33,454 nt of DNA, from the NCBI GenBank assembly GCA_964545715.1, contig CAZJHX010000119.1, positions 1-33,454 of the forward strand, read 5' to 3'. This stretch comes from CAZJHX01 sp964545715. GTDB lineage: Bacteria; Myxococcota_A; UBA9042; GCA-2863065. Under the pieces are notes generated by a model. The model made no database searches and was not told the origin of the DNA. It worked only from the letters and a program-made list of their open reading frames with translations. The position numbers were made by a program, and so were the translations under genes. Positions 1 to 7,634 of the stretch are shown one piece after another (the first letter of the stretch is position 1; every line of letters starts with the position of its first letter).

Positions 1-1
1 C

Positions 2-80
2 ACGACCGGCGGCGATACGACCGACACGACCGGCGGCGACACGACCGGCGACGACACCGGCGGCGACACGGGCGACATCG
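2..80 (+). repeat. degenerate Thr/Gly/Asp-coding tandem repeat
   Basis: The DNA repeats variants of acgaccggcggcgacacg in codon phase, giving T-T-G-G-D and T-G-D-D units. It is coding low complexity in the stalk of the truncated surface protein, not an array of separate elements. The left end lies outside the window, so the copy number is unknown. Confidence 0.6.
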
Positions 81-268
81 CCGACACGACGAGCACCACG
101 GGCGACGGCGCCTCCGACGGCAGCGGAGCCGCCAAAAAGCCGCGCGCCGCCGCCAGCAGCTGTCAGTCGACCCCAGGCGCGCCCGGCAGCGGGCTGGCGT
201 TCATGCTGATGCTCCTGCCGCTGGCCGTCATCCGCGCACGGACGACGCTCAGAACCCGGTCAGCGTAA
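2..268 (+). CDS. C-terminal end of a Thr/Asp/Gly-rich surface protein with a Cys-TM-Arg sorting-type tail (5' truncated)
   Basis: This is the last 88 codons of a protein whose start lies before the window; TAA is at 266-268. The visible part opens with low-complexity Thr, Gly and Asp (TTGGDTTDTTGGDTTGDD), then a short basic/Ala stretch, then SSCQST, a hydrophobic segment (GLAFMLMLLPLAVI) and an Arg-containing end (RARTTLRTRSA). A single Cys followed by a membrane helix and basic residues is the layout of MYXO-CTERM and related C-terminal sorting signals of surface proteins. The acidic low-complexity part probably acts as a stalk. It converges with the next gene and overlaps it by 20 bp. The function of the missing N-terminal part cannot be judged. 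Confidence 0.7.
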   Translation, partial: TTGGDTTDTTGGDTTGDDTGGDTGDIADTTSTTGDGASDGSGAAKKPRAAASSCQSTPGAPGSGLAFMLMLLPLAVIRARTTLRTRSA

Positions 269-725
269 GGCCCGCCCCAAGCGTCGGCGGACCGCCGGGC
301 GACGTGGATGGAATCAGTATCGGGTGTACGGTCGTCAGGCTGGCCTCGGTACGCCTGGCGCCCCCCATGGCCGCCACAGTGAAACACCCCGCGGCCAGCG
401 CCAGGTTGGCGGCTCCAATCCCCAGATACACCCCGCCGTTGTCGTTGTCGCTGAACGCGAAGAAGACGGCCCCGCCTGCAGCCAGCGCGTTCAGCCCGCC
501 AAAGACCCAGCTGTTGACGATCCACGGCTGCGGCGGCACCTCGTCGGCGGCCAGCGGAACAGCGGTGCCGGGGATCAGCACAAGCGCGCCCAACGCCCCC
601 GGCGCCGCGATCGGGATGCCCACAAACAACAGATAGAACGGAAACACCGCGACTGTCGCCTCAGCACGCACGGGTGCGCAAACGAACGTCAGCAGTGACG
701 CCACTAAAACGAGTTTGGCTTTCAT
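249..725 (-). CDS. small exported membrane protein of unknown function
   Basis: A 158-residue protein starting at ATG 725. The N-terminus is a signal peptide or first helix (MKAKLVLVASLLTFVCAPVRA). Two more hydrophobic stretches follow, at about residues 27-56 (Phe/Tyr then Ala/Gly/Ile-rich) and about 70-120 (Ala/Gly-rich, broken by FSDNDNGG). The C-terminus is Pro/Thr/Gly-rich. I do not recognise a family. It is read away from the nitronate monooxygenase, with starts 45 bp apart, so the gap probably holds divergent promoters. Its 3' end overlaps the end of the surface-protein gene by 20 bp. Base composition matches its neighbours and the helices are intact, which supports a real gene. Confidence 0.7.
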   Translation of the reverse strand: MKAKLVLVASLLTFVCAPVRAEATVAVFPFYLLFVGIPIAAPGALGALVLIPGTAVPLAADEVPPQPWIVNSWVFGGLNALAAGGAVFFAFSDNDNGGVYLGIGAANLALAAGCFTVAAMGGARRTEASLTTVHPILIPSTSPGGPPTLGAGLTLTGF

Positions 726-770
726 GGTGTGGCGAGCCTAACATACGCGCCGAATCGCACGGAGGGCGCC

Positions 771-1793
771 ATGGGCACCACAAGTTCAAACCCGCTGGCT
801 ACAACATTCACCGAGCAGGTGGGCATCGAGGTGCCGCTGATCTGCGGCGCGATGTACCCGTGCTCCAACCCCGAGCTGGTCGCGGCCGCGTCCGAGGCGG
901 GCGGGATCGGCATCGTGCAGCCCATCTCCATGATCTACGCCCACGGCCACGATCTGCGCGAGGGACTGCGCTTGATCAAGTCCATGACCGACAAGCCGAT
1001 CGGCTTCAACGCCATCGTCGAGGCGTCATCCAAGGTCTACGAGGACCGCATGCGCAAGTGGATCGACGTGGCCCTGGACGAGGGCGTGCGTTTCTTCATC
1101 ACGGCGCTGGGCAACCCGAAGTGGGTCGTGGACAAGGTGCACGCGGTCGGCGGCATCGTCTACCACGACGTCACCGAGCGAAAGTGGGCGCAGAAGGCCC
1201 TGGCCTCTGGCGTGGACGGCCTCATCTGCGTCAACAGCCGCGCCGGCGGCCACGCGGGCGCAAAAACCCCGCAGCAGCTGCACGCTGAGATGAGCGACCT
1301 GGGCGTGCCGCTGATCTGCGCAGGCGGTATCGGCGACGAGCAGGACTTCGTGGATGCGCTGGACCAGGGCTACGGCGGGGTCCAGATGGGCACGCGCTTT
1401 ATCGCCACCACCGAGTGTCGCGCCCACGACGACTACAAGCAGGCGATCTGCCGCGCGATGGAGAAAGACATCGTGCTCACCGACAAGATCTCCGGCGTGC
1501 CCGTGGCCGTGATCAACACCCCCTACATCGAGAAGGTCGGCACCAAGGCCGGTTGGCTGGCCAGCCGCCTGCTGCGTCACCCGCGCGCCAAGCACTGGGT
1601 GCGCACGTACTACTCGCTGAAGTCCGTCTTTCAGCTGAAGCGCGCGTCGCTGCAGGGCATGAACTACAAGGACTACTTTCAGGCGGGCAAGAGCGTCTCG
1701 GGCATCGAGAAGGTAGAGAGCGCCAAGGACATCATCCACCGCTTTGCCGAGGCCGCGCGCGCCAGCCGCGCCAGCAAAGCGAAATCCGCCTAA
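771..1793 (+). CDS. nitronate monooxygenase (2-nitropropane dioxygenase family)
   Basis: A predicted FMN-dependent TIM-barrel enzyme of 340 residues that oxidises alkyl nitronates to carbonyl compounds and nitrite. The family pattern is clear: an N-terminal barrel strand with PLICGAMYPCSNPELVAAAS, then GGIGIVQP, then the phosphate/flavin motif AGGHAG, and near the end CAGGIGDEQDF followed by GVQMGTRFIATTE. I place the start at ATG 771 because GGAGG at 761-765 is well spaced before it; an in-frame GTG at 729 would add 14 unconserved residues. The C-terminal 90 residues (after about residue 250) extend past the barrel core. The gene converges with the nucleotidyltransferase, the two stop codons overlapping by 4 bp. 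Related barrel enzymes include enoyl-ACP reductase FabK; the AGGH motif fits either, so the substrate is open. Confidence 0.85.
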   Translation: MGTTSSNPLATTFTEQVGIEVPLICGAMYPCSNPELVAAASEAGGIGIVQPISMIYAHGHDLREGLRLIKSMTDKPIGFNAIVEASSKVYEDRMRKWIDVALDEGVRFFITALGNPKWVVDKVHAVGGIVYHDVTERKWAQKALASGVDGLICVNSRAGGHAGAKTPQQLHAEMSDLGVPLICAGGIGDEQDFVDALDQGYGGVQMGTRFIATTECRAHDDYKQAICRAMEKDIVLTDKISGVPVAVINTPYIEKVGTKAGWLASRLLRHPRAKHWVRTYYSLKSVFQLKRASLQGMNYKDYFQAGKSVSGIEKVESAKDIIHRFAEAARASRASKAKSA

Positions 1794-2530
1794 CCCGCGA
1801 GCGCGTGGTCGTAGCCGGCGCGGATGCCGGTATCCAGCAGCTCACCCTCCACCATGACGCCGTGCAGCGCACCCTCGGCGGCCAGCGTGTTCAGCACCTG
1901 CATATTCAACTGGTATTCGTCGGTGCCGGACAGCTGCTCCACGACCTCGGCGTGGTGAGCGTCGCGCAGCTCCGCAAAAGCCTGTTGAGTCGTGCCGGCG
2001 ACAGCGCCCGCGCTGGACTCCAGCCGCTCGATGCGGTGCACGCCGTTCTCGGTGGGCGTCGAGACGATTCGCGCAGTGCGGCCCAGGCGCGGGGCGCTCT
2101 CGGCGGTCACTGTCGTAAGCGCCGTCACCGTACCGCCGACCCGGGCGTGAGCGGCGCACAGCTGCGCCAGCGCGGTATGGCCAGGGCGATGGATGAAGTC
2201 AGGGAAGACGACCGCGTAGGACGAGCCGCCGCCGATCATCGAGCGGCCCCGGTCCACGGCGTCGATCACGCCGCGCGGCTCCGGTTGCTCGGCCGTGCTG
2301 ATGGGAAACGGCCAGCGTCCTGCCTGGTTGGCCAGGTAGTCGCGCAGCTGCCCCTTATGCGGTCCGAGCACCACGATCAGCTCCGACACGCCCGCGTTGG
2401 CGCACTCTTTCAGCGTCGTCAGGATGATCGGGTCGCCCTGAAACGGCAGCATCTCCTTGGGCATGAAGTCTGTCAGCGGAGCCAGGCGAAGACCGAGGCC
2501 GGCGGCCGGCACGATAACGGGTAGGGTCAC
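1790..2530 (-). CDS. GalU-like sugar-1-phosphate nucleotidyltransferase
   Basis: A 246-residue nucleotidyltransferase of the GalU/RmlA type, which makes an NDP-sugar from NTP and a sugar 1-phosphate. The signature is at the N-terminus: VIVPAAGLGLRLAPLTD followed by KEMLPF, the nucleotide-binding loop and substrate lysine region of GalU. Later EQPEPRGVIDAV and GELLDTGIRAGY match the GalU substrate and C-terminal regions. It is shorter than typical GalU (about 300) and has PDF where the family usually has PDD, so specificity may differ. The start is GTG 2530: AGGAG sits 7 nt upstream, and GTGA overlaps the GH31 stop by 4 bp, which implies translational coupling. As the last gene of the three-gene minus unit it may activate sugar released by the glycosidase (inference). 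Confidence 0.8.
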   Translation of the reverse strand: MTLPVIVPAAGLGLRLAPLTDFMPKEMLPFQGDPIILTTLKECANAGVSELIVVLGPHKGQLRDYLANQAGRWPFPISTAEQPEPRGVIDAVDRGRSMIGGGSSYAVVFPDFIHRPGHTALAQLCAAHARVGGTVTALTTVTAESAPRLGRTARIVSTPTENGVHRIERLESSAGAVAGTTQQAFAELRDAHHAEVVEQLSGTDEYQLNMQVLNTLAAEGALHGVMVEGELLDTGIRAGYDHALAG

Positions 2531-4833
2531 AATCGAACTCCTGTGATGAACGCCGGCGCGCCGCCGTCGTCGAAGGTCACTTGAACTTGGGGATCGGTGC
2601 CGCGCACCGCAAAGCGGCACGGGGCGCCCAACGTTGGGCTGCAGGCGTGGCGCTGGACCTCGCCGCCGTCGTCGATGACGACCTCCATCGCCCGATCTCC
2701 GTACACGACGACGTCGCCGTCCTGCGCCAGCGCAGCGATGCCGCGTGTGGCCCAGATCGTAGAGGCCCGGGTCAGGTTGGCGGCTCGCTCGGGCGCGTCA
2801 GCCGGCACCTCAGGGGCCGTGACCTGAACTCGTGCGCGCTCGCGGATATCGGCGGCGGCCACGGTCAACGGCGGGTGGGACGTGCCGGGCAGCTCGATGA
2901 TCAGCGCACGCTCGAGCAGCTGGCCGTCGTAGTCGCCTTCGGTCGGCGCGACCTCGATCGTCACCTGGTCCCCATCGCGGGTCGCCGTGATCCGGGTCGT
3001 CGCACAGCTCCCGGTCAGGTAGCCGGTGCTGAGCCCGTCATCTTCGTAAAGCACGGTCTCGCCCGACCCGCCGGGCCAGACCCGCACCCGCAGCGTGGTC
3101 AGCGGCGTTGTGGTCATGCGCTCGGTGTACGGCTGCAGCACGATGGGGGCGCCGCCGCGCACATACAGCGGGGTCTCGTCGATGGCCGCGGCCACCACAT
3201 ATCGGCCCGGTCCGTCGAAGCGCTCCCCGGTAAACCAGTTGAACCAGCGGCCCGCGGGAAACCAGACGCTTTGAAAGCCCACGCGGTCCTTGCCGTAGCC
3301 ACGCGCCACAACCGGCGCCACCAGCAGATCGTCGCCGAACATAAACTGGCCGCCGCTGCGGTAGGCCTCGGGCTCGTCGCTGTGATCGAGATACATCGGG
3401 CGGGCCAGCGGCACGGACTGGGCGTGGCATTGCCAGGCGGCCGAGTAAACCGTGGGCATCAGCTCCGAGCGCAGGTGAAACGCCGCCCGCATCGCCGACT
3501 CGGCCTGCTCGCCGTACGCCCAGGGCCGCCGCTCCAACCGGGCGTCGCGGGTCGAATGCACGCGCAGCGACGCGGTGGTGGCGCCGAACCAGACCCAGCG
3601 CACAAACGCCTCTTCGTTGCGCAGCCCCAGATGGCCGCCGATGTCGTGCGACCAGAAAAAGCAGCCGACGTTGCCAGCCATGGTGTTGAAGGCGACCTCG
3701 AACTTGAGCATCGGCCACCCGGTGTCCGCGTCACCCGAAAAGTGGATCGGATGGCGGTGGTCGCCCCAGCCGGCCCAGCGGCTGAACGACAGTCCACGCT
3801 GCCCTGCCCTGCCCGTATGCTGAAAGAACAGGTGATTGAGCCACCGCAGGTTGGTCAGCGTCGCGATGCTGCGCGTGAACGGGTACTGCTGCCAGTCGAG
3901 CCACCAGAAGTCGACGCCCTCGTCCTCCAGCGGAGCGAGCACCTGCTCGAAGAGGGCCTCCATGTACGTCCGGTTGCCGGCGTCGAAGGGGACGACCTCT
4001 CCCGCCACGGCGCCGACGGCGTCCGAGAACGCCTCATAGCGGTCCTCGTGGGGAGCCACGCCGTTGGCCGGGTGGAGGTTGAGGGTGGCGAACAGGCCTT
4101 CTTCGTGAAGCTCCGCCAGCAGCGCCTCGGCGTCCGGCAGCAGCTCGCGATTCCAGGACCAGCCGGTCCAGCCCTCACCGTGCCAGTCCATGTCCAGCAC
4201 CAGGATGTCCAAAGGAAAGTCGTGCTCGCGGTACTCGGCCACGATTCGGCGATAATCGGCGGAGCTGAGCGGCCAATAGCGCGAAAACCACGACCCGAAG
4301 GTGTAGCGACGCGGCAGCGGAGCGCGCCCGGACACGGCGGTAAAGGCCGAGAGCGCGGCCCGGTAGTCTGCGCCGTAGCCGAAGAGGTACCAGTCGGCGC
4401 CGCAATCAGCGGGCCGGTCGGCGACCCAGCCGTCGACCATCAGCGGAGTGTTCGAGTCGTCGATCAGCGCCCAGCCGTCGCGCGACAGCAGCCCGTCGCC
4501 CGTGCCGACCGCCGCTTTGATCGAGTCGAGCGTGCGCAGCGTCCCGCCCAGGTTGCCCGGGTTGGCGGCGCCCGGCGTCCAGGTCGCATATCGCGAGCCG
4601 TCGTCCAGGATCTCCGCGCTCAGCGCGCCGGGGCGATAGCTCAACTCGATAGACGCCGTGGTGATCCGGACCGCGTCACCGTCGCGGTCGACCGTATAGT
4701 CGCTGAAGCCCGTGTCTCTCACGACAGCAAACAGCGACGGCGCGTCCACCCAGCGACCAGCCGCGCACAGCTCGATGCGAACACACTGCTGCGCCAGGAC
4801 CGTAAAGCGCGCGCCGGTAGTCAGGACCGTCAA
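2527..4833 (-). CDS. glycoside hydrolase family 31 alpha-glucosidase/alpha-xylosidase-like
   Basis: A 768-residue GH31 enzyme: N-terminal beta-sandwich (about 1-170), catalytic barrel (about 175-500), then beta-sandwich domains. Visible landmarks are DILVLDMDWH (209-218), the nucleophile strand FWWLDWQQ with Asp313 as predicted nucleophile, and WAGWGDHRHPIHFSGDAD with Asp368 as predicted acid/base. The family hydrolyses alpha-glycosidic bonds with retention; the exact sugar cannot be read from sequence. No signal peptide is seen, so it is probably cytoplasmic. The start is TTG 4833, overlapping the upstream stop as TTGA, and the N-terminus GARFTVLAQQCVRIEL fits the family start. WLDW replaces the common WxDMNE form, which marks a divergent GH31 subgroup. 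Confidence 0.88.
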   Translation of the reverse strand: MTVLTTGARFTVLAQQCVRIELCAAGRWVDAPSLFAVVRDTGFSDYTVDRDGDAVRITTASIELSYRPGALSAEILDDGSRYATWTPGAANPGNLGGTLRTLDSIKAAVGTGDGLLSRDGWALIDDSNTPLMVDGWVADRPADCGADWYLFGYGADYRAALSAFTAVSGRAPLPRRYTFGSWFSRYWPLSSADYRRIVAEYREHDFPLDILVLDMDWHGEGWTGWSWNRELLPDAEALLAELHEEGLFATLNLHPANGVAPHEDRYEAFSDAVGAVAGEVVPFDAGNRTYMEALFEQVLAPLEDEGVDFWWLDWQQYPFTRSIATLTNLRWLNHLFFQHTGRAGQRGLSFSRWAGWGDHRHPIHFSGDADTGWPMLKFEVAFNTMAGNVGCFFWSHDIGGHLGLRNEEAFVRWVWFGATTASLRVHSTRDARLERRPWAYGEQAESAMRAAFHLRSELMPTVYSAAWQCHAQSVPLARPMYLDHSDEPEAYRSGGQFMFGDDLLVAPVVARGYGKDRVGFQSVWFPAGRWFNWFTGERFDGPGRYVVAAAIDETPLYVRGGAPIVLQPYTERMTTTPLTTLRVRVWPGGSGETVLYEDDGLSTGYLTGSCATTRITATRDGDQVTIEVAPTEGDYDGQLLERALIIELPGTSHPPLTVAAADIRERARVQVTAPEVPADAPERAANLTRASTIWATRGIAALAQDGDVVVYGDRAMEVVIDDGGEVQRHACSPTLGAPCRFAVRGTDPQVQVTFDDGGAPAFITGVRL

Positions 4834-5813
4834 AACGCCAGGTTGCCGGGCTCGTACAGCACAATCACCTCGGCCTCCTTGTACTGCAGATTCATCGCCT
4901 CGGTCTCGAGATAGGTCATAAACACGCGCTCAATGGGTACGGACTGGCGAAAAAGCGCGGAGGTAGCGCCCCCACTGAAGAAGGCGTCCGCGACCTCGCG
5001 GCTCAAGCTGGTCGAGACGAAGCTGTTGTTGCGCGGCGGCGCCATTCGGCCTTCAGTGGCCACGCCGCGGTACAGGGCAAGCCGTGGCATGGAGGCCGCG
5101 CGGAAGAGCGCCCTGACAAACGCCAGCCGCGCCACGATGTGGTCCGCCCGCCGCGCTTTGCTCCACGCACCCTCAAATAGGTTCGGCCGACGGATAACGC
5201 TCCCCGAGTACGGGCACAGCCCCAGCTCAGCCAGAACGACTCGGTGTCCTTTCACCAACTCGCCCGACCATGGGTTGGAGACGTATTGCGCCGCAAACGC
5301 CGTCTCCATATCCGCCAGATCTCGCGTGGTCATCCAGGCGCGCAGGTCGGCATACAGCGCCGCGTAGCCTTCCACCCGATCGGTGCTGAGCGTGCCAATG
5401 TCGAAGCTGCCGTGCACCGCCATCCAGTCCGCAGCCTCCGCGACCGCGTCAGCGATTCGAGTCCCCGTCGCCTGTCCGACCTCCACGTCCGCCTGAACGA
5501 TCATCGACTGGTCCAAACGGGCCATCGCCGCCGCGTATTCATCGACGAGCGCGGCATCGGCCCGCGCCTCGTCGGGCGCCATCTGAAAGCGCGACAAGAA
5601 GGTCTCGAACGGGTACTCCCACAGCGTGCCGGCGTCCTCGAACGCGGTGACCCGCAGCGACACCATCGCGGCGGCGACATCAACGCTGACCACCGTCACC
5701 GGCGTGCGCCGCAGATCGAGCAGCCGGCCGCTGTTTCCCGGCGTCAGCTGGTCCAGCGATGCGGGGTCGAAAGCCGAATCCGGGGCCTTGTTCGGGTCGC
5801 TCATGTGCACCAT
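4830..5813 (-). CDS. predicted R-S-E mono-ADP-ribosyltransferase
   Basis: A 327-residue protein whose C-terminal 85 residues carry the three-part signature of R-S-E ADP-ribosyltransferases. These are LYRG with Arg249, FVSTS with Ser267-Thr268-Ser269, and KEAEVIVL with Glu313-x-Glu315 followed by a Pro-Gly turn. An E-x-E pair is typical of arginine-directed enzymes, which move ADP-ribose from NAD+ to a protein. Residues about 28-80 (GRLLDLRRTPVTVVSV then AFEDAGTLWEYP) look like a small beta-rich domain; 85-245 is mostly helical. There is no signal peptide, so it should act in the cytosol. ATG codons at 5813 and 5804 are both possible starts. It leads the minus unit and overlaps the GH31 start. 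No adjacent ADP-ribosylhydrolase or antitoxin-like gene is visible. The target is unknown. Confidence 0.72.
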   Translation of the reverse strand: MVHMSDPNKAPDSAFDPASLDQLTPGNSGRLLDLRRTPVTVVSVDVAAAMVSLRVTAFEDAGTLWEYPFETFLSRFQMAPDEARADAALVDEYAAAMARLDQSMIVQADVEVGQATGTRIADAVAEAADWMAVHGSFDIGTLSTDRVEGYAALYADLRAWMTTRDLADMETAFAAQYVSNPWSGELVKGHRVVLAELGLCPYSGSVIRRPNLFEGAWSKARRADHIVARLAFVRALFRAASMPRLALYRGVATEGRMAPPRNNSFVSTSLSREVADAFFSGGATSALFRQSVPIERVFMTYLETEAMNLQYKEAEVIVLYEPGNLAF

Positions 5814-5858
5814 CGGGGGCTATCTTACGCCAGTCCGCACGATGTATAACCACCGGCC
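5814..5858. promoter_or_regulatory. divergent intergenic region between the ART-GH31 unit and the ThuA-oxidoreductase unit
   Basis: The 45 bp between two divergent start codons must carry, or adjoin, promoters for both units. TATAAC at 5845-5850 is the only -10-like hexamer on the plus strand, and no good -35 accompanies it. No strong ribosome-binding site is seen for either gene. Shared control of the two sugar units is plausible from layout alone. Confidence 0.3.
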
Positions 5859-6503
5859 ATGAAGACGGCATTATGTGTATGGGGCGGCTGGGACGGCCAC
5901 GAGCCTGAAAAGTGTATGGGGATCTTCGCCGAGTTTCTGCGGCGTCAGGAGTACTCGGTCGACGTGTCGGACACGCTGGCAAGCTACGAGGACGCCGATC
6001 GGCTCAACGCCTACGATCTCATCGTGCAGTGCTGGACCATGGGCGAGATCTCCCGGGACCAGCGCAACAACCTGGTGGCCGCGGTCAGAAGCGGCGTGGG
6101 ACTGGCCGGCTGGCACGGCGGCATCGTCGACGCGTTTCGCAACAACGCGACCTACCAGTTCATGACGGGCGCCCAGTTCGTGGCGCATCCGGGCGACATC
6201 AGCCGCTTCGAGGTCAACGTGGCCCGCGCGGACGACCCAATCATGAAGGATATCCAGAACTTCAGCGTCGACAGCGAACAGTATTTCATGCACATCGACC
6301 CGACCAACGAGGTGCTGGCGACGACCACGTTCTCGGATGAGTACTTTCCGGAGATCGCCGGGTGCGTGATGCCGGTCGTCTACAAGCGGGTCTGGGGCCA
6401 GGGGAAGATCTTCGTGTCGGCGCTGGGTCACATCGCGTCGGAGTTCGACAAGCCCGAAGTGCGCACGATCATGCAGCGCGGGCTGCTGTGGGCCAGCCGA
6501 TGA
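5859..6503 (+). CDS. ThuA-like domain protein
   Basis: A 214-residue protein of the ThuA family, a class I glutamine-amidotransferase-like fold linked to disaccharide and trehalose utilisation. Visible traits are the N-terminal strand with a Trp-Gly-Gly-Trp-Asp-Gly-His-Glu start, YDLIVQCWTMGEIS, SGVGLAGWHGGIVDAF (conserved Gly-Trp-His-Gly-Gly), a HPGDISRF segment, and GQGKIFVSALGHIASEF near the end. No nucleophile cysteine of a true amidotransferase is evident at the expected place, as in other ThuA proteins. Its stop overlaps the start of the next oxidoreductase gene as ATGA. ThuA next to a Gfo/Idh/MocA enzyme is a recurrent pair (ThuA-ThuB) that oxidises sugars at the 3-position; that role is inferred here. 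Confidence 0.85.
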   Translation: MKTALCVWGGWDGHEPEKCMGIFAEFLRRQEYSVDVSDTLASYEDADRLNAYDLIVQCWTMGEISRDQRNNLVAAVRSGVGLAGWHGGIVDAFRNNATYQFMTGAQFVAHPGDISRFEVNVARADDPIMKDIQNFSVDSEQYFMHIDPTNEVLATTTFSDEYFPEIAGCVMPVVYKRVWGQGKIFVSALGHIASEFDKPEVRTIMQRGLLWASR

Positions 6504-7588
6504 CGACCACACCTGTCGGCATCGGGGTGATCGGCTGCGGCGCGATCAGCGAGATCTACCTGACCAACTGCACCGCCTTCGACAACCTGAACATCATCGC
6601 GTGCTCGGACGTGGTCGACGGACGCGCCGCAGCTGCCGCTGACCAGCACGGCATCGAGCGGGTCTGCACAACCGAGGAGCTGCTGGCGGATCCGCGGGTC
6701 GAGATCGCGGTCAACCTCACCCCACCCGGGCTGCACGCCGGGATCGGCATGCAGGTCCTGGAGGCCGGCAAGCACCTGTACGCAGAGAAGCCGCTGGCCG
6801 TGACCCGCGAGGAGGGACAGCGCCTCCTGGCGGCGGCGGCGGCGCGAGGCCTGCGGATCGGCTCGGCACCGGACACCTTTCTGGGCGGCGGCATTCAGAC
6901 CTGCAGAAAGCTGATCGACGAGGGCGCGATAGGCAAGCCGATCGGCGCGTCGGCGGCGTTCATGTGCCCCGGCCACGAGCGGTGGCATCCGGCGCCGGAC
7001 TTCTATTACCAGGTCGGCGGCGGGCCGATGTTCGACATGGGACCGTACTACCTCACCGCGCTGACTACGCTGATCGCGCCCGTGCAGCAGGTCAGCGCCT
7101 TTGCCCGCACGACCTACGCCGAGCGCACGATCACCAGCGAGCCGCTGAATGGGACGCGGATCGAGGTCAACACGCCCACGCATATCGCCGCCAACCTGGC
7201 GCTGGAGAACGGCGCGGTGGCCTCATTGCAGGTCAGCTTCGACGTATGGGGACACCACCTGCCGCACATCGAGATCTACGGCACGCGCGGCAGCATGTCG
7301 GTGCCGGACCCCAATGCGTTCGACGGGCCCGTCACCGTGCGCCGAGCCGGGGAGCCGGAGTGGGTCACGACCCCGCTGTCACACGGTTTTACCGAGAACA
7401 GCCGCGGACTTGGGGTCTCGGACATGGCGCGCGCGCTGCGCGAGGGCGGCCCGCACCGAGCCAGCGGCGAGCTCGCGTTCCACGTGCTGGACACCATGGC
7501 GGCCGTTCTGGAGTCCGCGACCACGGAGCGGCATGTCACGGTAGCGAGCAGTTTTGAACGTTCGCAGCCGCTCTCGCCAATTGGCTGA
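6500..7588 (+). CDS. Gfo/Idh/MocA family sugar oxidoreductase
   Basis: A 362-residue NAD(P)-dependent dehydrogenase. The Rossmann domain opens with GIGVIGCGAISEIYL (Gly-x-Gly-x-x motif), and the hallmark EKPLA motif (YAEKPLAVTREEG) contributes the catalytic-site lysine. The C-terminal substrate domain includes GGGPMFDMGPYYLTAL, whose Asp and adjacent residues match the family's G-x-x-x-D-x-G-x-H/Y active-site region, here with Tyr rather than His. The start at ATG 6500 overlaps the ThuA stop by 4 bp, so the two should be co-translated. Likely substrates are sugars, sugar acids or inositols. With ThuA, GH31, the nucleotidyltransferase and GH172 nearby, a role in glycoside breakdown is a reasonable inference. 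Confidence 0.9.
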   Translation: MTTTPVGIGVIGCGAISEIYLTNCTAFDNLNIIACSDVVDGRAAAAADQHGIERVCTTEELLADPRVEIAVNLTPPGLHAGIGMQVLEAGKHLYAEKPLAVTREEGQRLLAAAAARGLRIGSAPDTFLGGGIQTCRKLIDEGAIGKPIGASAAFMCPGHERWHPAPDFYYQVGGGPMFDMGPYYLTALTTLIAPVQQVSAFARTTYAERTITSEPLNGTRIEVNTPTHIAANLALENGAVASLQVSFDVWGHHLPHIEIYGTRGSMSVPDPNAFDGPVTVRRAGEPEWVTTPLSHGFTENSRGLGVSDMARALREGGPHRASGELAFHVLDTMAAVLESATTERHVTVASSFERSQPLSPIG

Positions 7589-7634
7589 CGCTGTTCTGGA
7601 GAAGTTCGACCGGATGTGGCCTATATAGAGGAAC

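Noticed and set aside
2581..4914. Long plus-strand open frame (777 codons) opposite the GH31 gene
   Set aside because: Low-complexity Arg/Gly/His content, no motif, and full overlap with a clear GH31 enzyme.
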